This document shows positions 1 through 10,812 of a stretch of 64,000 nt of DNA, piece after piece. Every line of letters starts with the position of its first letter. Position 1 is the stretch's first letter. A program made the position numbers and the translations under genes. Location: contig CM065889.1 in NCBI GenBank assembly GCA_033439255.1, positions 1,302,001-1,366,000 on the forward strand, in the 5' to 3' direction. Source of the DNA: Hericium rajendrae (lineage: Eukaryota > Basidiomycota > Agaricomycetes > Russulales > Hericiaceae). Below the pieces are notes generated by a model. The model was not told the DNA's origin and did not search any database. It saw only the letters and a list, made by a program, of their open reading frames with translations.

Positions 1-132
1 GCGCAGGGCATCAAGGCTGCCACTGGCGTGTTCGAGAAGGGTGCGGGGTACTGGCGACATGGCGGAAAGAAGGCGATACGGGAGAGGAGGGCAAGGGCAA
101 GGGAGAGGTGTGTCGCGGGAGTCGAAGAACAA

Positions 133-192
133 GAGAGCAATACTCTCTGTATTAGTACGAACAATGTACAAGGATACTTAATTTTTACTTAC
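133..192 (-). other. Degenerate exon-intron-hairpin module
   Basis: On the minus strand a donor (ACTTAC on the plus strand, 187-192) is followed by a short intron with a TACTAAT-type branch point and a hairpin of which only the GAGCAATACTCTC arm is recognisable. It corresponds to the intact module at 6718-6791. Confidence 0.5.
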
Positions 193-595
193 CTTTCACC
201 CTCTATGTCCCACCAAGACCTTCCTGTGTTTGATCGGACGAGATAGAGAGAGAGAAGAGGGAGGGATAAGGGACGAGGAGAGAGGAGGGTGGTGGAGTGG
301 TGGTGGTAAGTTGAACTTTGACACGCCTTCGGTGCTTCAGCTACCGAACGCACGTCAGTTCAGATGTTTTAAGCTTCGTAAATCAAATAAAACACTCTAA
401 ATTCTGAGAAAAAGACTACGAACAGTGTTCTTTTGATTAATCAAATCGTATGAGATGAGTATCTAGTTAAGCTACTCTAAACTACTAGGCAATGGAGTGC
501 ACTTAGAGAAATCTGGCACTTAACCTCTGACACGAGCGCTTGGCACCGTCCGGCCCGGTCTCAGCAGCCACATTTGGTGCTCCGCTGGCCACGTC

Positions 596-602
596 TATAT
601 AA
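596..602 (+). promoter_or_regulatory. TATA box of mini-exon transcript (AL)
   Basis: TATATAA followed by GGCATGCGCGACG and a CT-rich initiator-like stretch. The same block is present at 7186, 48038 and 58783 (plus) and at 4156 and 54068 (minus), so it is a conserved promoter of this element class. Confidence 0.65.
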
Positions 603-759
603 GGCATGCGCGACGTGCTTTCTCTCTCTCTTCCCTACCACTATCATCTCTCGTCTTTTGTCGCTCTCTATTCTCCTACCTTAACTTTCTGATGTTTGGT
701 AAGTTATTATGATGTTGCTATATTGTTTCATTGTTCACTAACCCTACTGTTCTTTGTAG

Positions 760-878
760 ACTTCTACATTTTTGCTTTTATTATCTTAAGTAAGTCTTAT
801 GTTTTTTTATATCTGTTTTTTGTATACTAATTTGTTGACTTTGTCTTAAGATTATTTTCGCTTTTTCTTATCTATGAT
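760..878 (+). other. Two predicted mini-exons (AL)
   Basis: Predicted exons 760-789 (30 nt) and 851-878 (28 nt) each lie between an AG acceptor and a GTAAGT donor, with CTAAC-like branch points before the acceptors. The second contains ATTTTCGCTTTT, the first ATTTTTGCTTTT. No convincing protein results from joining them; the product is unknown. Confidence 0.5.
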
Positions 879-1570
879 GTAAGTCTTATCTTATATTTTT
901 TGATCTTTTATCTTTAATTTCTGTCTTATCTTATGTTCTATTTCTATCTTATCTTATCTTTGAATCTTATCTCATTTTACATTTATGTATGTTGTTATTT
1001 TATTTGAAGTGTTGGTCTTTGTATTATATTATAAATGTATAGTGATGCTTGTAGCTTTTGTACTAAATGTGTTGTAATTTAATATTGTTTGAAATATAAT
1101 GCTTTTAAATTTTTGATGTTTTGAATGACAACAAGTCTGAAATTTATAATATATATAAATATTTGAATACATTTTTAGCACTCTGAAGCAGCATACAAGA
1201 CAGAGGTGTCATAGAGTAGATAGCAGCCTTACTAGCTAGGCATAATATAATAATAGAGATATACCACATAGTTAACATAGCTATGATAGTCATTATACAC
1301 TATAGCAGCTATGATAACTATGATAGCTTATACTCTATACTATGATAGCTATGATAGCTATGATAGCTCTATATAGATTACCTCATTACTATGGAGTAGC
1401 TATGTAGAAAAGAGGACTCCTATGGCCCTATCAGAGCTATATAAGCTACATAGTGCCATATACCAGTGGTCCTTTTCTCAGATGGAGGGGTATGCAAAGT
1501 GTCGGGGGCAGCAGGCCTGTGCACGAGGTGTGCATGAGATGTCGGTGACAGCAGGCCCATGCGTGAGGCA

Positions 1571-1792
1571 CATCAGGAACCCTACAAACTGTCTTATAAA
1601 ATCTTATAAAATCTGATTGAAATCTGGAGAAACTGGTAGCAACATTCAGATTCATCAGGTAGTCAGACACCTAAGACAGGTGTCATCTGTCAGAAATAAT
1701 CAGAAATAACTTATAAGATTTCAGATTTATAAAAACAATCAGATACAATCAGATACATCAGACACAGCAGAAAGTTTGTAGGGTTCCTGATG
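1571..1792. mobile_element. TCAGA-family MITE, 222 bp
   Basis: Terminal inverted repeats begin CATCAGGAACCCTACAAACT on both strands. The interior is built from TCAGA/TCTGA motifs. It is flanked by a 2-bp CA duplication (1569-1570 and 1793-1794). No coding capacity. Confidence 0.8.
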
Positions 1793-2385
1793 CACTGGGC
1801 AACATGCGCGGGGCATTGGGCAATGTGTGTGAGGCACGATGGGCGGCTCATCAGGAAAATGTAGAGGTACTATATAGTCCTATCAGAGTTATATAGAGTT
1901 TCTAGAGTTATAGCATTGCCCTTTACTCCATAGCCTATATAGCTAAGGAGAGATGCTATATAGTGCTATAGAGCTCAAGAGAGATGCTATGAAGTGCTAT
2001 CATAGCTATCATAGCTAACTATGTAGCTATCATAAGACATATAGCTATAGAAGCTATGAATGTTATGTTACTGATATAAGCTATGTCCATAAGATAGACT
2101 TGACATATCTATATAAGCTATGATCATAAGGTAGACTTAACAGATCTATAAAAGCAATGAAAGCTATTCATATTATTTAATCTACAATCAGACTACAAAC
2201 AAAATTTCACACAAGTTTCAAATCAACAAAACATCAAAATTTTAAAGAACATTATGATTCATCAGATAGACTAATACATGAAAGAGTATTACATTATACT
2301 AAAAAGTTAACAAGCCTATATATATTTACAAGTCTGAAGTCAAACTATATCAAATAAAAATAAAAATAAACAACATAAAACTTAC

Positions 2386-3873
2386 TTGGGGGAAGAGGGC
2401 CGATGCTCTGCACGGCAATACGATTCCTTTTAAATTGTTCTAACTTTGTAGTGTTATTCTCACAGAATTAATAAGATAACAGAGAATTGAATATACTAGT
2501 ATTGTAATGCTGCAAAGATCTCTATCTTCAAAGTATATTGTTTTACACTTATCTCTTATTTTTAAACTTTGCTACCAGCAAGAGTTGAACTAATGACAAA
2601 ATAATGGTCACGTGCAACAGTGAGCCCGGTCAGGCTCGCTGTTGCATGTGACTTCTCAAAAATTGTGTTTACATTTATGAAGTACATAAGTGTGGCCTTT
2701 GAAAGTCTGTCAACTGTTGTATGTTGCCTAGATTGATTTTATTTTTGCCTTCTAGGGGTCTGAATCAGTAAGTTGGCTATATCTCTGTCAATTCTCCAGC
2801 TATAAACATCAACTCAAGTGTTTCTGAATAGTACTATTGATGGCCATATTAACACGATTTTTACTGATTTTTTATGCTACTCAGTATGTGCCTATTCTCA
2901 GATGATTTGATGATTTGCCCCTAGACTTGAATGATTTTTTCGATTTTTTCCTGCTTATAAATCGCTTATGTAATCCGCAGCACGGGCAAAATGACGTACT
3001 CCCGTCCCCCTCATGATGTCATGGGACGGGAGTATGTCATTTTGCCCATGCTGCGGATTATGTAAAACCTTGAAAATAGTCAAATAGGAGGTTTTGTGAT
3101 AATTCGAGTGTACCTCCTTAAGTACTGAAGATATCGCCGGTCCCTTTATTGAATCAGAAAGCCCTTTATTATACCTTTCAAATGATGCTAGGTACATTAC
3201 AATTGGATGAGTCAATAAAAAGATATGGCCTCAACAAGTTTGCCCCTACCTCTAATACCAACCCTTCAGTAATCGCTACCGCGTTTTCTCAATACATATC
3301 CGATCATCTTGTATAATATGCCGTTGGAAAGATACGAATCAGACCTTTCCAATGGTATCTTTAGCGTGTAAATAGCACCACTCATTGCTCCGCTACGATG
3401 CAATCACTATGATCTTCTCCTCAAAGGTATCTTTTGAAGTGATCTGCTCATATCTCAGTCATTTCTGAACCTATTCTCATGAAAAAAATGTTCTGACTAG
3501 GTAACATCTGCCTTTATCATATTATCATAGACCATACTAACTTACATCAATGACAAGGTGCAGAATATCCTATTAAATATGTTTATCTGTTATCTCAACA
3601 AGTTTGCACTTTCTTATACTAAAATCTTTCAGTTGTGATAAGACTAGCATTGATTTACATATGCATATAGTTTAACACTAATTGAATTTATTTAGTAGAC
3701 TGATATCTCTAAGAAACATTTAAAATCACAAAAATGACAATTGCCAGAATCGAACCTACAACTTTACTTTAAGATGTGAGAAATTATTACTATAAAAGGC
3801 ATTACATTGGCTGGGTGTCATCTTTTTTGAGTTGAAAAGCGGGTTAGAGTAAACGATTCTAAGGAATCGTAAT
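2386..3873. mobile_element. Element N1 (CTTGGGG-ended, 1.49 kb)
   Basis: A near-identical inverted copy of N2 at 36110-37598. One end reads CTTGGGGGAAGAGGGCC and the other ends at GGAATCGTAAT. It has several long inverted repeats and no convincing gene; its 86-residue reading frame runs through a hairpin. In A1 it sits exactly at the junction of a predicted mini-exon and its GTAAGT donor. No target duplication was recognised. The transposon class is unknown. Confidence 0.7.
2971..3060. repeat. 90-bp stem-loop in N1
   Basis: Arms of about 38 bp starting TAATCCGCAGCACGGGCAAA, nearly perfect, around a short loop. The same structure is at 36924-37013 in N2 with few differences, so the stem is conserved between copies. 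Confidence 0.85.
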
Positions 3874-3998
3874 CTCAAAGACAATAAAAAGTGAAAATGA
3901 AACTTTAAAGTCAACCACTGATTGTAAGTAAACAATAGAAAGAAAGAGCACAAAAGATAAGACTTACCAAAGAGAAGAAAAAGTGAAAATATTCATGT
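3874..3998 (-). other. Two predicted mini-exons (A1)
   Basis: On the minus strand predicted exons are 3998-3968 (31 nt) and 3902-3874 (29 nt), both between AG acceptors and GTAAGT donors and both containing ATTTTCAC(T)TTT-like sequence. The donor of the second is separated from its exon by N1. Confidence 0.5.
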
Positions 3999-4155
3999 CT
4001 ACAAAGATAATATATAAGCATAAAGATTAGTTAACAATGTAACAACATAAAAACTTACCAAACAAAGAAAGTTGAAGAGAGAAAGGGAAGAAACCGACAG
4101 AAGATGGGAGATGGTAGTGGTAGAGAAGAGAGAGAGGATGCGCGTCATGCATGCC

Positions 4156-4163
4156 TTATATAT
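4156..4163 (-). promoter_or_regulatory. TATA box of mini-exon transcript (A1)
   Basis: Minus-strand ATATATAAGGCATGC followed by a CT-rich initiator-like stretch, the same block as at 596 and 7186. Transcription would run left into the mini-exons at 3998-3874. Confidence 0.6.
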
Positions 4164-4561
4164 CTGAGCATGTCGGAGCCCAAATTGTGGTTGGCCAGTG
4201 GTTGCCGGATGGTGCAACAGAGGCTACTGATTTAGATTTCAGTAAGTTAGATTGACTACTCAAGGGCATACATCCTAGTAGATACCTATATAGCTCATTT
4301 ATCGTGTAGAATCAATGAATTTATATGTGCCCCATTTTTCTTGTATTTTAAAAGATTTTATTTGATTTGTTGAACTCGAATCCGCCAGCCGCACGAGTCC
4401 TGCACTCGACGCGCGACTTGTGCATTTCTTCTTCCAGTACTCCCTCCACCCAACCTCCACCTCTCCCTCCCTCTCCCCTCGTCTCTCTCCTCTCTCTCCA
4501 CACGCAAGACACGACATCGCTCGACGGTCAGGATGGCTAGCAGGGCACTCGGGGGGTCTAG

Positions 4562-4636
4562 GTAAGTAAATACATGTTTTTTTTTGTCTTTTCGTGCTAA
4601 TCAAATGAGTATTGCTCATTGGCAACGAGCGATACT
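4562..4636 (+). other. Exon-intron-hairpin module (A1)
   Basis: Donor GTAAGT at 4562, branch-point-like GCTAAT near 4596, acceptor AG at 4608-4609 (intron about 48 nt). A hairpin with arms AGTATTGCTC and GAGCGATACT starts at the acceptor (4607-4636). The preceding exon lies in a purine-rich block shared with the other modules. Confidence 0.65.
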
Positions 4637-4771
4637 TGTGTGTCGTCTCTCGGACCCCCGCTCGCCCTCGACAACCCAAGCCCATACCCACGAGCCTGCC
4701 GCATTCCCTCCCCTCGACAACGCCATCGTTGACACCGTCATCGAGTCTCGTTGACACCGTCATCGAGTCTT

Positions 4772-4785
4772 GTTGCTATGGCAAC
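4772..4785. promoter_or_regulatory. RFX/X-box-like palindrome (A1, first)
   Basis: GTTGCTATGGCAAC, one base from the classical palindromic X-box, set inside a longer imperfect palindrome (GAGTCTTG...CGAGACTC, 4765-4792). It is about 140 bp downstream of the hairpin. Confidence 0.5.
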
Positions 4786-4799
4786 GAGACTCGACCAAA

Positions 4800-5256
4800 T
4801 GTTGTACGACACGCGCTCGCCCCTGCTCGCCCTCCACCACATCACCACGCCCATGCCCGTGCCCCGCCTCCACTTCAAGCTCAAGCCACGCCCGTGCCCA
4901 CATCCCCATGTGCAGTCCAGCATGCGACCCTGCCTACGTGCGCCAGTGGTTGTGTGCGCACAGCCCTGCTTGCACGAGCGGGGCCACACATGCTAGCGAC
5001 TGCATGCACACGGCCGCGGATGACTGTGCCAGTGCGCACACGCAGACATGTATGGCGTGGGCAGCCGCGCACGGTTCTGCCAGCCCACGGGCGGCCACGC
5101 TGATATGCCTCAAGCTGTGTTCAGCAACGTCAGACCTCATCTCACCATCTCCCATGCAGTTCCCCTTCACTCCCATCCAGCTTCCAGCTCCTCACCCACC
5201 AACCCCGCTCAGAGCGGTGATGTCCCTCATCTCAGGAGTTGTCAGCTACTGCAGGC
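4800..5256. other. GC/CA-rich core of A1, first half
   Basis: Dense GCACG/CGTGC-type sequence open in several frames because of composition, not coding. From about 5100 it becomes pyrimidine-rich. I see no gene here. Confidence 0.6.
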
Positions 5257-5599
5257 CATCTGAGAAAATGGAAATTTATATAGCAGCAAGTCCTATTATG
5301 GATCCTATGGGTAAGCTATAGAGGCTATGTGGCTAACCTATCTAGCTATGGAGGGCTATGGGGGTTATGATAGTCCCCATAGCATGAAGTGTTAAAGACA
5401 TAGGGTGACATAGCCTTCATAGCCAGGAGTGTCACATACATAGGGCTATCATACTTAGTTAGGGAAGCTACATGTACTATAGCTACTATGATCACTATCA
5501 TAAGTCAAGTAGGCACACAAAATATCAAGTCAAAATTGTACTATATTCACAGCTAGACTATGACAAAATAACTACGAAATCTAGGAGACTTGTAAGGAA

Positions 5600-6430
5600 A
5601 GGTCCCAAATGGATCTTGCACCCTCGCACACCTTGCACGTCGCGTGCGTGCGATCGCGCATGGCCGAGCGCGAGTTGGCGCGGTCGTGCGTGGCCGTGTG
5701 CGGGCGGAATATTGGCGCACAGGCGCGAGTCATGGGCTGTGCGCGGACTCTTGTGGACCTGCGTGTCGCGAGCTTGCGTGCGGGGGGGCTGGCGCGGACG
5801 TGCTCGTGTCCTTGATCCTCCCGCGCGCCGTTGCGGGGGCAAGCGCGCGTTCGCGGGGCCGGGCGCGGTCACATACTCGCATGCGAGAGCGCATGCGCGC
5901 GCTGGAGGCCGTTGCGCGCGCCGGAGGCTGTTCGCGGCGGGCGCGTGCAGCTAGGACCTCGCACGGGCTTGCAACCGTGCGTGGCCTGTGCGCGCTCACG
6001 TGCGGGAGGGCGTGCATGCGCTGACGAGGCCGTTCGCGCGCGCACGGCCACGTGTCGTGTCCGCGAGCGCGGTGCCGAGGGCGCGGGTGTGCTGGAGCGT
6101 AAAGTCGTTGTCGGGGAGATGGCCGTGGCGAGTGTGCGCGCGCAGTCGGGGCCTCGTGCGAGTTTGCACGCTGTGCGTCGCCATGCACGATCGCACACGG
6201 GAATGCGTGTACGCGCTGGCTAGGGCCGTCCGTGGAGGTGCGTGGCCGTGCCTAGCCACGTGTCGTGGCCGCGAGCTCGTTGTCGACGGCGGGGACGTGT
6301 TGTGGCGATGGCGGGGACGCGTTCGTGAGCGAAGATGGCCGGAAAATGGACCCGCACATCCTGTTGAAGGCGTGCGCGAGTCGTTGATCGGATGCGAGGG
6401 CGCGGGAGGCCGGGCAAACGACGTCGCGCC
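5600..6430. other. CpG-rich core of A2
   Basis: Extremely rich in GCGCGTGC-type sequence with abundant CpG. Several long overlapping reading frames exist on both strands but give low-complexity Arg/Ala/Pro products, so none is called as a gene. Confidence 0.6.
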
Positions 6431-6432
6431 CC

Positions 6433-6446
6433 GTTGCCAAGGCAAC
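6433..6446. promoter_or_regulatory. RFX/X-box-like palindrome (A2)
   Basis: GTTGCCAAGGCAAC, palindromic apart from its centre, followed by GAGACACGACGAC, a context also seen at 62677 and 54610. It lies about 270 bp from the hairpin module. Confidence 0.5.
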
Positions 6447-6717
6447 GAGACACGACGACGCGGACATGGATGCCGTCGTCGGCGAATAGGGCAATGGGAG
6501 GCTGGGGGCGTGGACGTGGGCAAAGGGGGTCCTTCGACGCGCGAGCAGTCGAGCTTGCGCGCACGCGGCCGGGTCTGCGCAGCTGTTGGTGACGCGCAGG
6601 GCGTCGGGGCTGCCGGCGACGTGTCCGAGAAGCGGGCGGGGTGCTGGCGACGTGGCGGAAAGAAGACGATGCGGGAGGGGAGGTCGAGGATGGGCCGCGT
6701 GGCGGGTATCGAAGAAC

Positions 6718-6791
6718 GAGAGTATCGCTCGAAAACGAGCAATACTCTCTATATTAGTACGAGCAATACCAATAGAAAGTATCTTACTTAC
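6718..6791 (-). other. Exon-intron-hairpin module (A2)
   Basis: On the minus strand: donor GTAAGT (complement of 6786-6791), a TACTAAT branch point, an AG acceptor, then a hairpin with arms AGTATTGCTCG and CGAGCGATACT (6721-6746). The intron is about 45 nt. The exon before it is GA-rich as in the other modules. Confidence 0.65.
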
Positions 6792-7185
6792 CTGTACCAC
6801 CCCTCTTCGCCATATCGAGACCCTCCCGCGTTCGATCCGAGGTGTGAGTGAGAAGAGGAACAGCTGAGGAGGAGGAGGATGGTGGTAAGGATGATATGAA
6901 AGTCGAAGTTCGACGCGCTTTCGGTGCTTCAGCTACCGAACGCGCGAGTTCGAACGTTTCGAGCTTAGTAAATCAAATAAAATCCTTTAAATTCTGAGAA
7001 AAAGATGGCGGCCATATTTCATTTATTCAACTGGATTGTATGACACAGATATCTAACTAAGCTACGACAAGCTACGGGGCAACGAAGTGAACTTAGGAAA
7101 ATCTAGCACTTAGCCTCTGACGCGGGTGCTCGGCACCGCCTGGCCCGGTCTCGGCAGCAACATTTGGCGCTCCGATCGCCACGTC

Positions 7186-7192
7186 TATATAA
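7186..7192 (+). promoter_or_regulatory. TATA box of mini-exon transcript (A2)
   Basis: TATATAA then GGCGTGCGCGACGCGC and a CT-rich initiator-like stretch. It diverges from the hairpin module about 400 bp to the left, giving a two-way promoter region at about 6850-7190. Confidence 0.65.
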
Positions 7193-7349
7193 GGCGTGCG
7201 CGACGCGCTGTCTCTCTCTCTTCCCTACCACTACCATCTCTCGTCTTTCGTCAGTGTCTCGTCTTTTGCTTCAACTCTGTTATGTTCGGTATGTTGTTAT
7301 ATTGTTGTTTTGATGTTTTATTGTTCACCAACCCTAATGTTATTTGTAG

Positions 7350-7470
7350 ACTTTACATTTTCGCTTTTATATAGTTAAGTAAGTCTTATGTTTTTATATA
7401 TATCTTTCCCTTGTATACTAATTTTTTGACTTTGTCTTGTAGATTATTTTCGCTTTTTCTTATCTTTGAG
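7350..7470 (+). other. Two predicted mini-exons (A2)
   Basis: Predicted exons 7350-7378 (29 nt) and 7443-7470 (28 nt) are bounded by TTTGTAG or CTTGTAG acceptors and GTAAGTCTTAT donors. Both contain ATTTTCGCTTTT. Exon length, donor sequence and spacing match those at 760-878. Confidence 0.55.
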
Positions 7471-7999
7471 GTAAGTCTTATCTTATCTTTTATCTTTTAA
7501 GTTTATCTTATCTTATCTTTAGTACTATCTTATCTTTTAGTGTTATCCTGTTTTGTAGTACATTATATTGTAGTAATGTTTGTAGTTTGTACTTAATGTA
7601 ATTGAATATTGTTTGCAATATAATGCTTTTAAATTTTCGATGTTTTGAATGTTTCAAATATAATATAAGCTATTCTTATTTTCTTTTTGATAAATTTATA
7701 ATATTCTATAATTAACATATTTGTCAGAGGTGACATAGAGTGAATAGCAGTCTTACTAGCTAGATATGATATGATATGTTATATAGCTGACATAGCCATG
7801 ATAGCCATGATAGCTACTATATGCTATAGCTGCTATGATAGCTACTGTCTGATGCTATGATAGCTATGGTAGCTATCATAGCTCTATATAGATTACCTCA
7901 CTACTATGAAGGGGCTATGCAGAAAAGAGGACTCCTATGGCTCTATCAGAGCTATGTAGGATATATAGTATCATATACCACTGGTACTTTTCTCAGATG

Positions 8000-9340
8000 G
8001 CCTCACCGAGGTTTCCTCAAGTTCGCTCCAGGTCGTCCTCAGCGGTTTTGGTGAGCCAATCAGGCTGCTGGCATTATGGTACCGGGTCTGTGTTGTACGG
8101 GATGCCTGGATGCCGCCTTTTGATGGTTTCAGACCATAGATGTACCATAGAGCAGCCGAGTCTGAGATCGCCCGAGACCGCCAAGGGCGAGTTTCCTACT
8201 TGTATGGTAGACAGAGTCCCAGCTTCGAATAGAACCCCTCAGTGCACCTTTCCCCCTCAGAGCTCAGACCTCAGAAGTCTCTCTCACTGTTGTTCTCATC
8301 GTTCTCCGGACTTTAGACAAGTCCGCCCTCCTTTAGGCCAGTCCGCCCGCAGCGTCGTTCGTCAGATTCAGTCATATCAGCCGCTTTTCAGTCCTTTTCT
8401 CTAGGATTAGTCCGTCATATCGGAGACCCGTGTGTCTCGTCGTTCTCCTTGTCATTCTACAGCCGTTCCTCATCCTTCCCAGCCGCTTATCACCAGATCA
8501 CCTCAGACTCGCCCTTAGCGAACTGGTCGCTCCATCGTTCCTGCTGCAGTGACCCTCAGCTGCCCTCACCTCACTCCTCACTTGAGATACTTGGTCCCCT
8601 CGCACCCCCCGGTACTCTGTTGGTTTTGGTTTTGGCTACCGCCTCCATTCCCAGGGTCCACACATCAACGCACGGCCCCATCTGTGCACTCGGGGCTACA
8701 TCCGCTGGTGACTGCGACCTCCCGGCATCCACGTCCAGGAGCCCATCCCATCCCGTCGACAACACCGATGTCGTGCCTCGTTGCCATAGCAACGAGGCTC
8801 GAGGGAGCATTGTGCAGTCCGCACGTGACCCCAGAGTACCACGCCGCCAACAGTGTGCCAGCACACAGCGTGTGCAAGCCCCCGACTCCACCTTCGTGCC
8901 CGGGCATGATCTAATGCCTCCGCCCTGTGCATGTGCAGCCTCCAACAGCGTGCCCACCTCTGCTGTCGACTGCGCGCCTGTGCCCGACTGCCTGTGGGTA
9001 TCCATGGATGCCCTCGGCCGCCTCCGACTGCGCGCGCACGGCCCTGATGGCCCATGACTGGCGCACCCACGTCCACGCACATACGACAGCCCAGAGTCAC
9101 GTGCGCATGTCCTCACAGTCACATGTGTGCTCCCACAGTCGCACATATGGCTGGCCATCTCGCACACGGCCCTGGTGCTTCGCGCACACCCTCTGTGCAT
9201 TGCACTTGGCACTGCCGTTGCACATGCAACCCCACCACCTCACGCGCACCCTATCGCCTCAAGTGCATGCGCGCGATCCCCGCACGGCCCCTGTCACTTG
9301 TAGACAGCCTCTTCAGCTGTGTAGGCACAGGGGTAACATG
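8000..9340. other. A1 interior, second half
   Basis: Resumes A1 after A2. From 8000 to about 8660 it is mixed-composition, pyrimidine-rich sequence; from about 8800 to 9300 it is CA/GC-rich core like 4800-5100. Several open frames exist but none resembles a known protein. Confidence 0.5.
8775..8798. promoter_or_regulatory. RFX/X-box-like palindrome (A1, second)
   Basis: GTTGCCATAGCAAC lies inside a 24-bp inverted repeat with perfect 10-bp arms GCCTCGTTGC and GCAACGAGGC around CATA. Confidence 0.5.
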
Positions 9341-9831
9341 TAGCTTAGTTTTATGTCCCTTTGGTAGTGTAGCAATCAAATAAACAAAATTTTGCTAAGT
9401 TCTTGAGTGAGAGAGATAAGATAAGATATGTGATATGTAACTGGATGACTCTGGAGTCTAGCTGACTTGCTGTAGATGCCATAGTGACCATAGCAAGCCT
9501 ATAAGATTATATAGCAATCATAGCTGCCCCTTAGAAGTATATAGCACTATATAGCTTCCACCTACTGCTATGGAAGCTATGATAGGCCTTATAGCCCTAC
9601 ATAGTTGAGAAGGATAGTTACATAGACCTCATAGCACTCTGATAGGATACATAACTTAACACTGGGCTATATGGAATTCCAATTTCCCTGATGCTGGTCC
9701 ATGCGCGAGGGACGAGTGATGTGACCGAGACGCCGGGCTGTTGCGGGCCTGTGCACAGCGCAACAGGTGTGCACGTGAGGCGCGATGGTGTAGATGGTCA
9801 CGCGAATGGAGAGAGCCATGCGTGTTGTGCA

Positions 9832-10254
9832 TGTCACAGATCGCTCCATTTCTCTCCGCCTTCTTCTCTGCCATCAAGGCATCACGTCAGTCATGTGCTC
9901 CAGCAGCCCCATCACATGTTCACTTCCTCACATGACCTGGGGCTATCCTTCACCCATGCCCTTGTTCCCCTTTGGGACATCCTATTGTTCTCCCTCCCAT
10001 TGTTCTCCTTTTGGCCACCATTGTTCTCACTCTATTGTTCGATCCGTTATGGCATCCATTGTTCTTTTCCCGTTGTCGTCCCAGTACTTATAGGCTCCCT
10101 GTTGCTCGCCTATTTCCCTAGATTGTCCATTTCGTCTGTACCGTACTGTACCTCCAATACAGGTCACTGCACTGCTAGTCACTCTCTGCTCTCTCGCTCT
10201 CATCATCGCTGGTGACTTGGGTGGTTCTCTGCTGTCTACGACCGAGTCTTGACA
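9832..10254 (+). repeat. Gypsy 5' LTR
   Basis: Begins TGTCAC and ends CTTGACA, with TGTCA/TGACA terminal inverted repeats. It has the same length (423 bp) as the LTR at 46969 and the solo LTR at 49667, differing at scattered positions, several of them transitions. Confidence 0.95.
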
Positions 10255-10812
10255 CCTGGACAATCTCTCATACACCTGCCTCACCTCCCTACTATCGCTC
10301 ATCATACCTCTCTTCTTTGAACCCTTCACTGCCGATATCTTCACCATATCTCGACATCCATTCCATCAACCTCATCTCCCCTTCCCCATCGCCAACACCA
10401 TCGAAGGCAGTGCACTCATTCCCCTCCTTCGCTATTGTGCTGTGAAGCGTTGGGAAGCCGAAGGAGTTTGGTTTCGATTGAGATTGTGGAAACCACGTGC
10501 AGGTGCTATCTCCATTGCATTATACGTTCAAATTTGAGTTGCTTTTGACGTTGACTTGCAAGAATTCATGTTTGGTGCCTCGGACATCGCCTACCACTGT
10601 CGCCAACCCAACCGAGGATCCCCTGCGAGCATCCTGCCATTGACCTCGTTCCCCTTTTGCACACTAGGTTTTTTCACCCCAGAACCCTCGCCTGAGCCTG
10701 TGTGGACCAGAGAACACCTCGGCCACCGATTCCTCAGAACCCTGTACTCGGATCCCCTGTACCCTTGTGCCCTTGGTCGTCACCCAGTTGCAGCTGACTT
10801 CATCTAGATGTC
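10255..10812 (+). other. Gypsy leader region
   Basis: Between the LTR and the first stretch that reads as gag. A TGG at 10257-10259 could begin the primer binding site, but I could not assign a tRNA. Short open frames are present; none is recognised. Confidence 0.5.

Larger units (their letters stand above)
1..1484. mobile_element. AGCTAT-family element AL, right part
   Basis: This is the right end of an element whose left end is outside the window. It finishes with the terminal motif CTCAGATG, preceded by an array of ATAGCTATG-type repeats (about 1250-1440). By eye it aligns along its length with 6590-7999 of element A2, including the GC-rich core end, hairpin region, TATA box, mini-exons and AT-rich spacer. 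No coding capacity is visible. It appears to be inserted in the core of the outer element A0. Confidence 0.8.
5257..7999. mobile_element. AGCTAT-family element A2, complete
   Basis: Left end CATCTGAGAAAATGG at 5257, right end TTTTCTCAGATG at 7999, flanked by a GC/GC duplication. It is nested in A1 in the opposite orientation. Layout: AGCTAT array (5290-5500), CpG-rich core (5600-6430), X-box (6433), leftward hairpin module (6791-6718), rightward TATA box (7186) and mini-exons (7350-7470), AT-rich spacer, AGCTAT array (7740-7990). It is the cleanest full-length A copy. No protein-coding gene is supported. Confidence 0.85.
1849..9693. mobile_element. AGCTAT-family element A1
   Basis: Left end CATCAGGAAAATG at 1849, right end TTTCCCTGATG at 9693, flanked by CT/CT. 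AGCTAT arrays lie just inside both ends (about 1860-2160 and 9470-9670). The interior runs leftward-transcribed mini-exons, TATA box, rightward hairpin module, X-box, and CA/GC-rich core. It is interrupted by N1 (2386-3873) and A2 (5257-7999). No protein-coding gene is supported. Both flanks are core of A0. Confidence 0.8.

Noticed and set aside
5988-6851. 287-residue frame in the A2 core
   Set aside because: Composition-driven; it overlaps equally long frames on the other strand and runs through the X-box and hairpin.
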